From the NCBI GenBank assembly GCA_001414345.1, contig LLCB01000202.1:1-64000 (forward strand): 64,000 bases of DNA. Reading direction: 5' to 3'. The first letter of the stretch is position 1, and every line of letters starts with the position of its first letter. The notes under the pieces are model-generated. The model saw nothing but the letters and a program-made list of their open reading frames with translations, was not told the origin of the DNA and ran no database searches. The DNA comes from Hymenoscyphus infarciens (taxonomy: Eukaryota; Ascomycota; Leotiomycetes; Helotiales; Helotiaceae). Shown in pieces: positions 49,448 to 59,220 of this stretch. The translations under genes and the position numbers were made by a program.

Positions 49448-49826
49448 TGTGCTTTGCTTTGTAATGTTTAGGTGGTTGAGGGTGCACAATAACCTTGAAT
49501 GGCCTTGGATTGATGTTGTTGTTGATCCCAAGTAAGGCTGAGCTGAGAAGCTGTCTCCACCAATACCCACCAAGTCACGTGTGGCGGTGAACCCACTTGT
49601 GGTTAGGCGAGGCGACAAAGGTCAAACCCCAGCCTTTTTCCTTAACCATCACATAAACCTCAACCCATTCTCCCATCCGCAAACACCCTTCTCCCTCTTC
49701 CTTTCTTTCGCGATATTGTTCGCGGCATCATTGTGCGCGTGCAGACTACAGCTACCGCTCTTCTCCCACCCCCCCTTGGTCGCTTCTCACGCTTGCTGTG
49801 AGCTCTTCGCAGTCCCCGCAAACACC
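49448..49826. promoter_or_regulatory. Divergent promoter between PEX39-like and LSM14-like genes
   Basis: Only 379 bp separate the two start codons, on opposite strands. The LSM14 side is strongly C/T-rich (CCCTCTTCC, CTTCTCCC), as in fungal leaders. No TATA box stands out on either side. Confidence 0.6.
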
Positions 49827-51800
49827 ATGTCCGAATTCTTAGGGTAAGATCATAGCCTGGATCCAATTCAGATTAGCTGGAAGCTAACATGCGCCGATGG
49901 AAGAGCGAGGATATCTCTGGTATCCAGGAGCGACATTAGGTAAGAGACTTGTGGTTCCAATCTGAATTTTCACGCGCGCTGACTTGGTCAACACAGATAT
50001 ATTGGCACACTCCACGAGATCAACTCAGAGGCCTCGACGGTCGCACTAGAGAATGTATCGTCATTCGGCACAGAAGGGCGAAAGCAGAACCCCGAAGAAG
50101 AAATCGCGCCTTCCGATAGCGTATACGAGTACATCGTCTTCCGCGGTAGTGATGTGAAGGATCTGCGCATCGAAAGATCACCGAGTCCAGAGCCCAAACG
50201 CCCCCAGGTTCCCAATGACCCTGCTATCCTCGGTGTAAGTCATACTCCTTTCGCATATCGAATACCTTCTTCGATCTTGTCCTGCTTATGTGATGAAAAA
50301 TTCCGGATGTTAACTCATATTGTCTCCGAGAGCGCAAAACCATGTGGAGATTTCCGTTGCCTTCCTTCTGATTAAAGCTATACACATATAAATCTGCTTG
50401 AGGATTTAACATGCAACATCATACTGATATCTTGTACGCAGGGAACTCGGCCAGCACCTCAAGCTCAAACTTCTCAAGGTCCCCTAAGACAAGCTCCGAA
50501 TCCACAACAAGGTCCTTCGCCGGCAGCTCCCCAACAACAACAACAGCAAGGTCCACCACCGGGTGTTCCACCATTTCCTCAACACCAACAATTCCCTCCA
50601 CCGTTCTATCCTCCTCCGCCAGCCGGATGGGGACGCGCTGGTCCTCCAGGCCCTTCCGGCTATCCTGGAATGCCACCGTTTGGTGCTCCACCTGGTTGGT
50701 ATCCACCTCCAGGACAAGGATTCCAACCTTTCCCATACGGTTATCCTCCACCACCGGGTCAATTCCAACAAGGCCAGCAAGGCCAACCACCCAAGCCTGC
50801 GCCAATTGGTCCTGGCGCAAACAAGCAAGCTGCACAAGGTCCAGTTGCTCAGCCAATTGACAAGCAAAGCGAACCAAAGAGCTTGGCCAAGCCGGCGGAA
50901 ATGGCTGCTGCCGCTGTTCAGAAGGCCCCCACACCACCAACTGTATCCGAACCCTCTCCTCCAACTACCGAATCAAAGCCATCCACTTCGCAAAACAACA
51001 CACCTGCTGGTCCATCGAAGTTAACTCCAAGTGGCCCTAAAAACAACAATCGCATTCAGCCAGCACTCCCATTGCAAAGTCCAGCCGCCCCCAAAGCGCC
51101 ATTGGCCAATGTTGCAAACGCAACTACTAATACCGAGTCAACTCTCAAAGATGCCACTGCTGCTGCAACTGCTGCTGTGGCCGCGGCGATGGCTAAACTT
51201 CCACCTGCTGGCGGACAGGCAAATGGAAACAATGTGGACAACTTGTCAAAGAAGGTCAACGAGATGAGAATTAATGAACCAACTCGTGCCCCTCGTCAGC
51301 CAACTGGCGCGGGTGGTTTCAACACAGGGAGAGCACCACGCGGTGGACGAGGTGGTTCGAGAGGTGGTGTTGCTCCAAAAGTGGAAGTTCCAGCCACCGA
51401 TTTTGATTTTGCAGAGTCCAATGCGAAGTTCAACAAGCAAGACTTGGTTAAGGAGGCTATTGCTGGATCACCTGGAGAGCATGTCCCGGAAGCTTCACCC
51501 GAACCAGAAGTACCAGTGGGCGGATATAATAAATCAACTTCATTCTTCGATAACATCTCATCTGAGAGCAAGGATCGAGCTGACGCCGGAAGCTCAAGAC
51601 CAGGTGGACGAGAGTGGCGCGGTGAAGAGCAAAAGAAGAACCTTGAGACCTTTGGCCAAGGTAGTGTTGATAATGGCTACCGCGGCGGTTATCGTGGACG
51701 AGGACGTGGACGTGGATATCGAGGCCGCGGATATGGAGGTCAAACACGTGGCCGAGGAGGTTATCGTGGACGGGGCGATGCGCAAACCATTGTGCAATAA
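49827..51800 (+). CDS. SCD6: LSM14/Scd6/Sum2-type RNA-binding P-body protein
   Basis: Four exons: 49827-49843, 49904-49939, 49997-50234 and 50442-51800, 549 aa. All junctions keep phase, restoring MSEFLGARISLVSRSDIRYI. The N-terminal LSm14 domain (1 to about 95) includes YEYIVFRGSDVKDLRI. A Pro/Gln-rich segment follows, then the FFD box (NKSTSFFDNISSE), the TFG box (KKNLETFGQG) and RGG repeats both between (GRAPRGGRGGSRGG) and at the end (RGRGRGRGYRGRGYGG). The family represses translation and promotes decapping through eIF4G, Dhh1 and Dcp2/Edc3, and Arg methylation of the RGG boxes is usual. Its partner in function, the EDC4-type protein, is elsewhere in this window. Confidence 0.95.
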
Positions 51801-53020
51801 TTCCACTAAGGACTGGACTCCCAAAACGGCTAATGACGAATCGAAATTTCTTTTGCGTTGTATCAAAAGTTGCTAGCGACGAACTCACTGTTTCGGAAAG
51901 GACGAATCGATATTCGCTTTTCTACCGGGCTTTGGGTATCACACAATGCCACCATGTGCAGCATCATGGGAGTATTTTCGGTGTGCTTGTGTTTATTATT
52001 GATTCTTTTTCTTTTCTTTTCTTTTTAAACTGTACCATCAGGGACAAGTTACGGACTCTATCGCTGCAGGGTATAACGAAAATTACCGAATATGTGCAAC
52101 GATGTTGGTTGGATGGCGCTTAGCGAAGGTCTGATCTTTGAATGACTGATGGTGGAGTCACAGATAACGAATGGAGTAAGGGGGTCAGCTTGCTATTCAA
52201 AGCACCGTTTCTCTCATAAGGGCGGAATGAGTGTATACCATGATGTGAGTGGGGGATGAGATAGCAATAATGGCTTCTGAGGGCCTAAATGGATGTGGGC
52301 TGGGCACGATTAGTTACGGATTTTGTGCATCGCACGCATGGAAAATCAATAAAACAAACCTTCATACCGCACTATCTCTATCTGCTACTTGTGTTATGGT
52401 TGATGTCTCGTTGTTTCAACTTTATAGGATAATCTAAACTATTAACCCAGATGATTTAGGAGAACGGAAGTTATTTGTTCCAGATGCCTGGAACAATGTT
52501 CCAAGCTTTTAGGATTCATCCTAGAAAACTCGAACAATGAGCTGGATAGGCAGGTAAGAATCTGATGTGTATCCATCCGCTATGGATTCCAATCACCTCT
52601 TTTCCCTACGCCCATACTACTATAACATCCAACACCACAAGATATCCCTCATCATGCGTTTTCGTTCAATCCAACAACAGAGGAAAGTCCTCCGAGATTT
52701 CTCGTACATTTCAATGCTTTTGAACTGGATTTGCGCTTTCCTGGAATGGGACCAGCAATGTTGCTATTATTTGGAATAACGAGAAGCCGGATTATTCTAA
52801 ATTTTTGAAATAATAATTGCGATTATCCTACACCGATTCACACAATACCTAGAAAAGGCAAGAGGGAGTCTATTGCATATGCATTTTTATTGTCTATAGT
52901 AACCATCCCATCGACCCCTCCAAGTTCGCTGTCATTGAAATGCATACGCGAAAATGGCCCTTCATGCGGTTCTTGAACGACTTTTCCATGAGAGTCGACA
53001 GCTGTTCTTATTCTCTCAAC
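51801..53020. other. Intergenic region
   Basis: Holds the 3' UTR of the LSM14 gene (a TTTTCTTT-rich stretch near 52009-52028) and unremarkable sequence. Short open frames at 52249-52437 and 52567-52779 show no family features. Confidence 0.5.
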
Positions 53021-53674
53021 TTAAATCAACTCTTTCTTCGCAACCTCCACGAATTCACTCTCCTTTGGGGTATTGGTGCAGCAAAGCAAAAGTCCCACAT
53101 CGTCAGAACACTCAACATCTCCTTCCTTCCCGCCGGCCTCCTTGTTCAATGTCTTTCTCTCCCAAGCCGGGCAGACCTTCTTGTCTTCAGAGACAGGCTT
53201 CAAATGCTCGACGATGGTGGTAGTTCTCTTCATCTTATTCCAATCGTCATGGTGTGAGACGCTTTCATATCTCTCATCGAATTTCTTTTTGTTGTCTGAC
53301 TCTGGGAACTGATTGATTCTCGAGTGTAAAAGGCGGATGGACTTTCGAAGGCTTTTGCAAGGAACGGGATTAGGAGGTTTCTTGCTGAAAGCGATGCAGG
53401 TGGAGACTATTGCGACGAAGACTAGCAGGATTATCAGGGCAGCACCGAGCCAAGTTGCAATGAACCAGAAGATGTTGGAGAGTGTGGCGAAGAATGTGGG
53501 CTTTGGTACGAAAGCGGTTTTCTCCACGAATTTAATGATTGTTTGAGGCATGGTTGTGTTGGTGAGTGTATGGCAGTATTTGAGGAGGCCAGGGGTGTTT
53601 TTTGTGAGGTCGAGATGGAGACCAGGCATGATTCTGTCGAGGCCCAGCTTGAAGACAGGGTTTGGGCAAGGCAT
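53021..53674 (-). CDS. Small single-pass membrane protein A (paralogue of 54.5-kb gene)
   Basis: Single-exon protein of 217 aa. One strong hydrophobic segment (IFWFIATWLGAALIILLVFV and onward, about residues 68-95) is followed by a basic, probably cytosolic tail: CKSLRKSIRLLHSRI, FDERYESVSHHDD and MKRTTTIVEHLKP, then a Cys/Glu-rich end. The same spaced elements occur in the neighbour at 54526-55002. A second ATG (53551, good context) would shorten it by 41 residues, but the pre-TM motif YCHTLTNT is conserved with the paralogue's YCSTITNN upstream of that ATG, so I prefer 53674. No known family recognised. Confidence 0.7.
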   Translation of the reverse strand: MPCPNPVFKLGLDRIMPGLHLDLTKNTPGLLKYCHTLTNTTMPQTIIKFVEKTAFVPKPTFFATLSNIFWFIATWLGAALIILLVFVAIVSTCIAFSKKPPNPVPCKSLRKSIRLLHSRINQFPESDNKKKFDERYESVSHHDDWNKMKRTTTIVEHLKPVSEDKKVCPAWERKTLNKEAGGKEGDVECSDDVGLLLCCTNTPKESEFVEVAKKELI

Positions 53675-54525
53675 GGTGGGCAGTCGTTTGGGTGTTTGTT
53701 TGATGTGGTGATTGATGGAATGATAAATCTAGGTGGATGGATTTCGTATGGATGGGAGGGGACATGGGAAGATATATGTGGGAGCGTAGGGCGGTGCGCA
53801 TTGCGGTGTTAGCGTGAGCTTATCGCTATAATGGCTACGCTAAAACCCCGAGCCTTACTAGAAACAGGGTTGAATTTCTAAGCTTCACTAGCAAGTGAAG
53901 CTAAGGAGGAAAATAACAAACGAGAAGTTTTGAATATTACACCCTAGATCTAATTATCGCAACATAATTATATAATTTAGTAAGAATCGAGCTCCGACAC
54001 TCCTTGTAAGCCTAGGAAAGAGCCCATTTCTAGGGGCGGGTACTGTTGCCTAGGTGTGAGAATGGTGGCGCAGCCACTCACAATTTCACGTTAAAATATT
54101 GAGATTCACTTTTTCCTTCAAGAATGAATATCATTACGACAAGAGGTAAATACTCTTAGTCTACTTTCTCCGGTTGTACAGCGCATCGGTGAATTACATG
54201 TTCTGTCGTTCTCGCTTATACCGAGGGTGAATAATCAGCTAGACACTTTCCATTATCTAATTGTTCTCGCACTCTTACACGAATCAAGATAATCTTCAAT
54301 ATTCTAGCTCTTTAAGGCGATTGAAATCTTACTTGAACAATGTGGAACGGAGTAGAATAGAATTGTTGCCACTTTACGAATCCCGGTACCCCTGGAGAAG
54401 TGCGAGTTTTGATTGTAAAACAGGTATTTATATTCGATTCGCTGACTCGGGGGAGACTACCCTTATTATACCAAAAAGAAAACACAGAAAATTGTGATTC
54501 ATCCTGTAAGTGTGCTTGGCACCTT
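53675..54525. other. Intergenic region with AT-rich, possibly transposon-derived sequence
   Basis: From about 53820 the sequence turns AT-rich and stop-laden. A 236-bp segment beginning TGTTGCCTAGG (54044) and ending near ACTCTTACA (54279) has TG...CA ends like an LTR, but no target-site duplication or partner was found. Otherwise nothing identifiable. Confidence 0.4.
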
Positions 54526-55002
54526 CTAAACTCCAACCACCTTAGCTTCCATCTCGCCCTCCTGGCAACATCTATCAACCACACGCCCCACCACATCACC
54601 ACAACCCGTTCCCTCCTCCTTAGCCTTTTGTAACAAACATGGAAGAACTCTACTCCCAGCTTCCAATACCCCTAAGTTCTCACTGATGGTAATAGTTCTC
54701 TTCCCCGTCCTCGAATCATCATACCGCTCATGAAATCCATCCAGCGTCCAACCCAAGTGTATTATGCTTGTCCCTTGCCTTACCAATGTTATGATGGAGC
54801 GTCTCAGACTGGGACATAATATGGAGATTTTCGTCTGCTTTGATAGGATGAGGTAATTTATCTTTGTGACGATGAAGAGGACGTAGAGAGTTGACAAGAG
54901 GCCGATCATTGCGAAGATCCACATTACAAAGAAAAAGGGGCTTGCGAAGGGACTTTTCGGGGGGATTGAATTGTTGGTTATGGTGCTGCAGTACTCGCCC
55001 AA
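54526..55002 (-). CDS. Small membrane protein B, paralogue of A; 5' end unclear or decayed
   Basis: The open stretch encodes up to 158 aa but has no ATG before 54924, where translation would start right at the membrane segment (MWIFAMIGLLSTLYVLFIV). It matches protein A in order: YC.T.TN before the membrane span; CPSLRRSI versus CKSLRKSI; FHERYDDSRTGKRTITISENL versus FDERYES...RTTTIVEHL; a Cys/Glu-rich end. The similarity to A continues upstream of the first ATG to a TAG at about 55012. So the start either lies in an upstream exon (GGTTAG could be its acceptor) or the gene has lost its 5' end next to AT-rich decayed DNA. Confidence 0.55.
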   Translation of the reverse strand: MGEYCSTITNNSIPPKSPFASPFFFVMWIFAMIGLLSTLYVLFIVTKINYLILSKQTKISILCPSLRRSIITLVRQGTSIIHLGWTLDGFHERYDDSRTGKRTITISENLGVLEAGSRVLPCLLQKAKEEGTGCGDVVGRVVDRCCQEGEMEAKVVGV

Positions 55003-55771
55003 AAGAAGCGTCTAACCACTTGACTTTAACCCGTTTTATATGAATACCTTTATATAACGTAAGTATTAGCAAATGTCGCAATCCAAAAATGGCTAGGCTA
55101 CACTTGAATCTTAATTTTCATATAAGTTCTAACTTAAGTTTGCAGCGAAATGAAGAGAGAAATCGCCTAAGCTAGAATATGCTAAAATTGAGTCGCCATT
55201 TCTTTCGATATGGAGTTTTAGCATTGAATCTGGGATTATTCCCTCTTCAATTACATCACTGTAACATTATTTTCGTTGAGAGATTATCAAATGACCAGTT
55301 TACGAGGTCAGCTATCCTTAGTACAGGGCGTGGCCATAACTCGTAATCTTACACTCTAGTTGCCAAATTGAGGCACACAAACGCCGTTACTCTCCCTTCC
55401 CCTAATTAAAAGATAGTGTAAACGCTAAATTGTATGACGGCCTCGCCGAAAAGCTAGTTTTACGCTACATTTTGACTAGGGGAGGGGAGAGCACGACAAA
55501 ACGATTGAGCACGTGGGAAATATGAATTACTTCAGAGTTCATTACTTAACTTAACTTAACTTAACTAAAAACTGCTCTAATTTCATTCTCAAATCATAAT
55601 TCATCGATATAAAGTCAGTCCTCCCACATTTTTTCTTTCTCTTTGCTCCTTCGACGAAATCTAGAACACCGCTGCCAATATCAAGACCGCGTTTCCAACC
55701 CTCAATCCTGCCATTTGGTCTAGTTGGCTCAGCTCGCACAAGTAAAAAACAACCACCATACCTCAAACAAG
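55003..55771. other. Intergenic region with inverted repeat and TTAAC microsatellite
   Basis: AT-rich, RIP-like sequence at 55020-55320, then the imperfect inverted repeat at 55390-55491 (listed separately) and about five TTAAC units near 55543-55566. The end is C/T-rich and forms the probable promoter and leader of the gene at 55772. Confidence 0.5.
55390..55491. repeat. Imperfect inverted repeat (foldback/MITE-like)
   Basis: A left arm of about 37 bp starting CTCTCCCTTCCCCTAATTAA pairs with a right arm ending TTGACTAGGGGAGGGGAGAG, separated by about 28 bp. Most mismatches between the arms are C/T or G/A transitions, suggesting an originally better repeat aged by RIP. No clear target-site duplication was seen. 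Confidence 0.6.
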
Positions 55772-56131
55772 ATGTTCTCAGCAGCAGCAACAAAGGAAGC
55801 TCTCCAAGCTTTCTATCACTGCACGATCCAACCAACCCCTCTCGAAGAAACACCCACGCCAGCGCGCTTCAATACACATATGCTGGTTTTCGCGTTCTGT
55901 TTTATCTTCTTTGCTTACCAACAAATTCGGGAAAATATTGCCTCTTTACTCGAAATCCACACATTGGAGCTTAAGATGGAGGCCTTGAAGACGGAGAGAA
56001 ATGATTTAGAGGAGAAACTCAACGCCGCCGGGAAGGAAATCAAGGCCGCAGCAGAAGCTAAAGTCGCTGAGAAGCGGGAGAAGGAGGCCGATGACGAATA
56101 TGAGGTTTTGATAGATGGAAAAGGAGCTTAA
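55772..56131 (+). CDS. Small membrane protein C with cytosolic coiled coil
   Basis: Single-exon protein of 119 aa starting MFSAAATKEALQAFYHCTIQ. A short N-terminal part leads to one hydrophobic span (MLVFAFCFIFFAYQ, about 37-50), then a long charged helix with heptad-like spacing (LLEIHTLELKMEALKTERND onward), ending in DDEYEVLIDGKGA. The architecture resembles the next gene (56659) but sequence similarity is weak. No family recognised. Start chosen at the first ATG (CAAGATGTTC). Confidence 0.65.
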   Translation: MFSAAATKEALQAFYHCTIQPTPLEETPTPARFNTHMLVFAFCFIFFAYQQIRENIASLLEIHTLELKMEALKTERNDLEEKLNAAGKEIKAAAEAKVAEKREKEADDEYEVLIDGKGA

Positions 56132-56658
56132 GCTGTGTTAGTGGGAATTGTTAGAAACGGAGAGTGCGCTAAGTTGAAATAACTCCAGTCGGCCTCGCTT
56201 AGTTTCGTCACACTGCACACCATCACAATTCCGTAATACTGCCACAATAAAAACCCTCGTTCAAACATAATATGCAAACATTTTGAATTAATTCAAATTT
56301 TCGTGTTCTTCTGGTGCTTTCAAAGTGAAAAATTATATTTTGTACTTGACAACTACATAGGATTTGGCTACTTAGTAACTTCCAAAAATCCTTCCTAGGC
56401 TGGAGTCGGTTGTTTTATATTATCCAACAAACACCTCTAGATTTATCTCATAACGTGTACTTATGAAGTTTAGTATACTCCCCGGAAGAAACCCGTTGTG
56501 GGTCGGTGTGTGGAGAGTATACTCGGCTAAGCGATGGTGCTGACGCTGTTCAGCAGAAAAGGGGATTATATCATGGTAGATTTTGAGAACTAGAGGTTAT
56601 AATAACCATTACTCTTCCATCCCTCCTCCCAACAATCGTTCGATCCCTCCAAACAAAA
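56132..56658. other. Intergenic spacer between membrane proteins C and D
   Basis: 527 bp containing the 3' UTR of gene C and the promoter of gene D. No TATA box or repeat stands out. The end (CCAAACAAAAATGG) gives a good start context for the next gene. Confidence 0.5.
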
Positions 56659-57147
56659 ATGGCGCCATCACCCCAACTTAAGGTTCCAACCACCCCCGGC
56701 ATGAACGAAACTAGCCAAGTTGTCTTCAACGCACTCTTCAACAATTCCCTCATGGCTTATAGGAGAGATCCTTCTTCGGGAATGAATTGCACCGGAAACG
56801 CCAGCCATACTATGGATCATCAGGCGCAAAAGACCCTCCGCGATTGCTGTGACCTTACTACTCCACTTACCCTCCTTTTCTGGTCTGCTCTGTGTCTTTT
56901 TCTCTTTTTCTACATCAATAAGTTAGAATTTCGGGTCAAAGGGTTGGTTGAAGATGTCAAGAAATTAGAAAATCACGCCAGAATTTCCATCAAGACCTTG
57001 AGAGAGAAGGAGGCCGAGTATGAGAACGCCCGTCACAACTGGGAGCAATTCGAGGCATCCGACGAAAATATGGAAAAGGGCTTGCGATACACAGACGCCA
57101 AGAACAACGACGAGAATCACGGCACACACGACCTCGAGAAAAACTAG
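56659..57147 (+). CDS. Small membrane protein D with cytosolic coiled coil
   Basis: Single-exon protein of 162 aa. About 70 residues precede the membrane span and include N-glycosylation sequons (NET, NNS, NCT, NAS) and several Cys (DCCDLTT), consistent with a lumenal or extracellular side. The span is LTLLFWSALCLFLFFYI (about 72-88). It is followed by a charged coiled coil (LEFRVKGLVEDVKKLENHAR, then KEAEYENARHNWEQFEAS) and a polar tail ending DLEKN. This gives a type III (N-out) topology by inference. No family recognised. Confidence 0.68.
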   Translation: MAPSPQLKVPTTPGMNETSQVVFNALFNNSLMAYRRDPSSGMNCTGNASHTMDHQAQKTLRDCCDLTTPLTLLFWSALCLFLFFYINKLEFRVKGLVEDVKKLENHARISIKTLREKEAEYENARHNWEQFEASDENMEKGLRYTDAKNNDENHGTHDLEKN

Positions 57148-57602
57148 GACTAGGAATCTTTGACTTATTCTTTGTGATGGGTGGGATCTATCACTTGGGA
57201 GATGTTATTTTTTTCCGTTATTTGGATTTTGGAGTTTAGACTCTTGGGCGTTCGGGGTTGTGATAAAAGCTGGACAATTTTGGTGTGGCTATAGTGTGGA
57301 CAAGTCACTGTTTGGAACCAAGTCATCTTCTGAATTTCCCAGTACAAAAATTTGCCTTTTCATCTTCAGGGTTTAGATTCTGTGAAGTGTCTACTCGGTA
57401 TTCCCAAGATTCCTTGTTTCAAAATGAGTCTTGGCACCCCACAATAATCATTTCTTTCTAAATACAACCTCGCTGATAATTTGATCCCATACACAAAGCC
57501 TCCACTCATAAGCTCCATTGTCTCACCAAGGTCATATTGTACATGACGTTTCTCAATTACTTGATAATTCAGACTGTTTATTGAGGAGGTGAAACATCCA
57601 CA
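57148..57602. other. Intergenic region between protein D and a possible minus-strand exon
   Basis: 3' UTR of gene D and unremarkable DNA. No repeat or RNA gene recognised. Confidence 0.45.
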
Positions 57603-57776
57603 TCACTCCCTGGCAAAACCAAATTCTGTCGCATCTCCCTTTACCACCTGATCAGTATCATCACCAGCCGTATGCCTCAAAAGTGCCTTGTTCCTCTCTG
57701 ACCTAGCAATCTCCCTCGATTTTGGCGATCTACCCAATCTCATGGCCTCTTCGCCTGATTGAAGCATATACTGATC
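57603..57776 (-). CDS. Possible terminal exon or 54-aa gene
   Basis: An open minus-strand stretch encodes DQYMLQSGEEAMRLGRSPKS and onward to KGDATEFGFARE and a stop at 57603. It is preceded by TTTTGTAG, a plausible splice acceptor at 57777-57778. The sequence looks like a real charged helical tail rather than random DNA. If the ATG at 57767 is the start, the product is 54 aa. I found no upstream exon in phase. No family recognised. Confidence 0.3.
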   Translation of the reverse strand, partial: DQYMLQSGEEAMRLGRSPKSREIARSERNKALLRHTAGDDTDQVVKGDATEFGFARE

Positions 57777-58369
57777 CTACAAAATTCAACAAAGGTTCCA
57801 TTGAGTACGCTACAATTCTGGGTATACAGTACAACACAAGGTTCATTGAGAATAGGAGGAAGAGGTGGTGGTGGAGGGCCGCTGCCGAACGTTCTGACTG
57901 TTGACTGCTGATAGATTATTTCCAAAAATTGCCAGGTCGAAGACGGGGAAAACCGGAAGGGCAATTGATTGTACACAAGTATCCAAGGCCGATGACCTAA
58001 ACTTTCAAAACTTGTAGACTAGAATCTAGACCAAATTTGAAGGGGTGAGTCCCGTGATATGCTAGCCATGTAGGCGTTGTCACTAACTGTGGAGCTAAAT
58101 TAGGAAGCTTCCGGCACTTGCTGAGAGCCGGCAGTTGAAAAAAACATGTCAAAAGGACCAGCACGATAGCAAAATCGTCAATGACTTTGCTTAAACACGG
58201 GGTCGGCTTAGTTCTTCCCGCTTCTGACCTAGCAATACTGGCTCACGATAGACCGTAGACGCAGCAGTAAAATTTCTGGGTAGCTCTCGTAGCTCAACGA
58301 CTCGTTGTTCTAACTCTTTAGAAGATTTTGAAAAACTGGCCTAGAAACTTGGAATAATTGACCCAGGTA
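57777..58369. other. Intergenic region left of the MITE
   Basis: Ordinary composition; no supported gene. A TA at 58368-58369 serves as the left target-site duplication of the element that follows. Confidence 0.5.
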
Positions 58370-58893
58370 CAGTGAGTTGCGATTTAAGCTTCCCTTTTAA
58401 CGATATTTTTAGAAAATTTCAATTTTTATATACTTATAGTCTATTTCCTAGACACTTTTTCCCTCTTTACTTAATAATAACGTATGTTATTATATCTCTA
58501 AGAATAGCTAATAAGAGCTTTATACCTCTTTTCTTACTCTATAAACTTTTTAGGCAGAAAACAGACACTTTTATATATGTCTAAATTTTTATAGGGTCTT
58601 AGTAGAGACTACTTAACTTTATAGGGGTGTGAAATTTTTCCTTACGAAAAGAGAATTTCTTACAAAAAGGGGGTTTTCTAAAAATTAAGTTTATTCTTAT
58701 TATACTTGCTTAGATATAGTAACAAATAGAGAGGATAGATAAGAAGATATAGCGGTTCTTTCTAGGTAGGTCTTATATCTTAAAGAGTACTTTAGTTTTC
58801 TGTTTTCTAAAATAAATAAAGAAAAAACCTAGGAAGAAAAACGCATGATTTATAAAATATCGTTAAAAGGGAAGCTTAACTCGTAACTTACTA
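58370..58893. mobile_element. Tc1/mariner-type MITE, 524 bp, RIP-aged
   Basis: The element starts CAGTGAGTTGCGATTTAAGC and ends with the complement, flanked by TA on both sides (58368-58369 and 58894-58895). The terminal inverted repeats are about 40 bp. The inner part (TTAAGCTTCCCTTTTAACGA and beyond) is perfect, while the outer part differs mainly by G-to-A and C-to-T changes in the right copy. A TA duplication with CAGT ends is typical of Tc1/mariner and Fot1/pogo elements. The interior is AT-rich with no transposase frame, so it is a non-autonomous derivative. Confidence 0.82.
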
Positions 58894-58895
58894 TA

Positions 58896-59220
58896 TCTAG
58901 AACAACCCTAGAACAGCGAGAGAAAAATTTATTAGGATTCAGGATTCAGAGAGAATGAAAGCAACCTAGCTCCTAATTTCAAGTCCTACTGATCTAGCTG
59001 GTTTTACTGAATTAGCTCACTCCACTGGAAGTGATCATGACCAAGTCCATACAAGCTTGAACGAAACAGAAAGAGAAAACTACCCAGTAAAGGGGTCTCA
59101 GTAAAAAGATCCAGTTCTGCAAATCTAGAAATACCCAAACAAAACCACACTTTCCAACTCCACGCTCCCATGCAAAATTACATTCAAGCTCCATTCCAAA
59201 CTCCACAATCTAAGACTAGC
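58896..59220. other. Intergenic region right of the MITE
   Basis: 325 bp of ordinary sequence containing the 3' UTR of the minus-strand membrane protein gene. Nothing else seen. Confidence 0.5.

Noticed and set aside
49988..51888. Long minus-strand and out-of-frame open frames across the LSM14 gene
   Set aside because: Shadows caused by Pro/Gln/Gly-rich codon use of the real plus-strand gene.
54044..54279. Possible 236-bp solo LTR with TG...CA ends
   Set aside because: No 5-bp target-site duplication (flanks differ), no second copy in the window and no primer-binding site; TG and CA ends alone are common.
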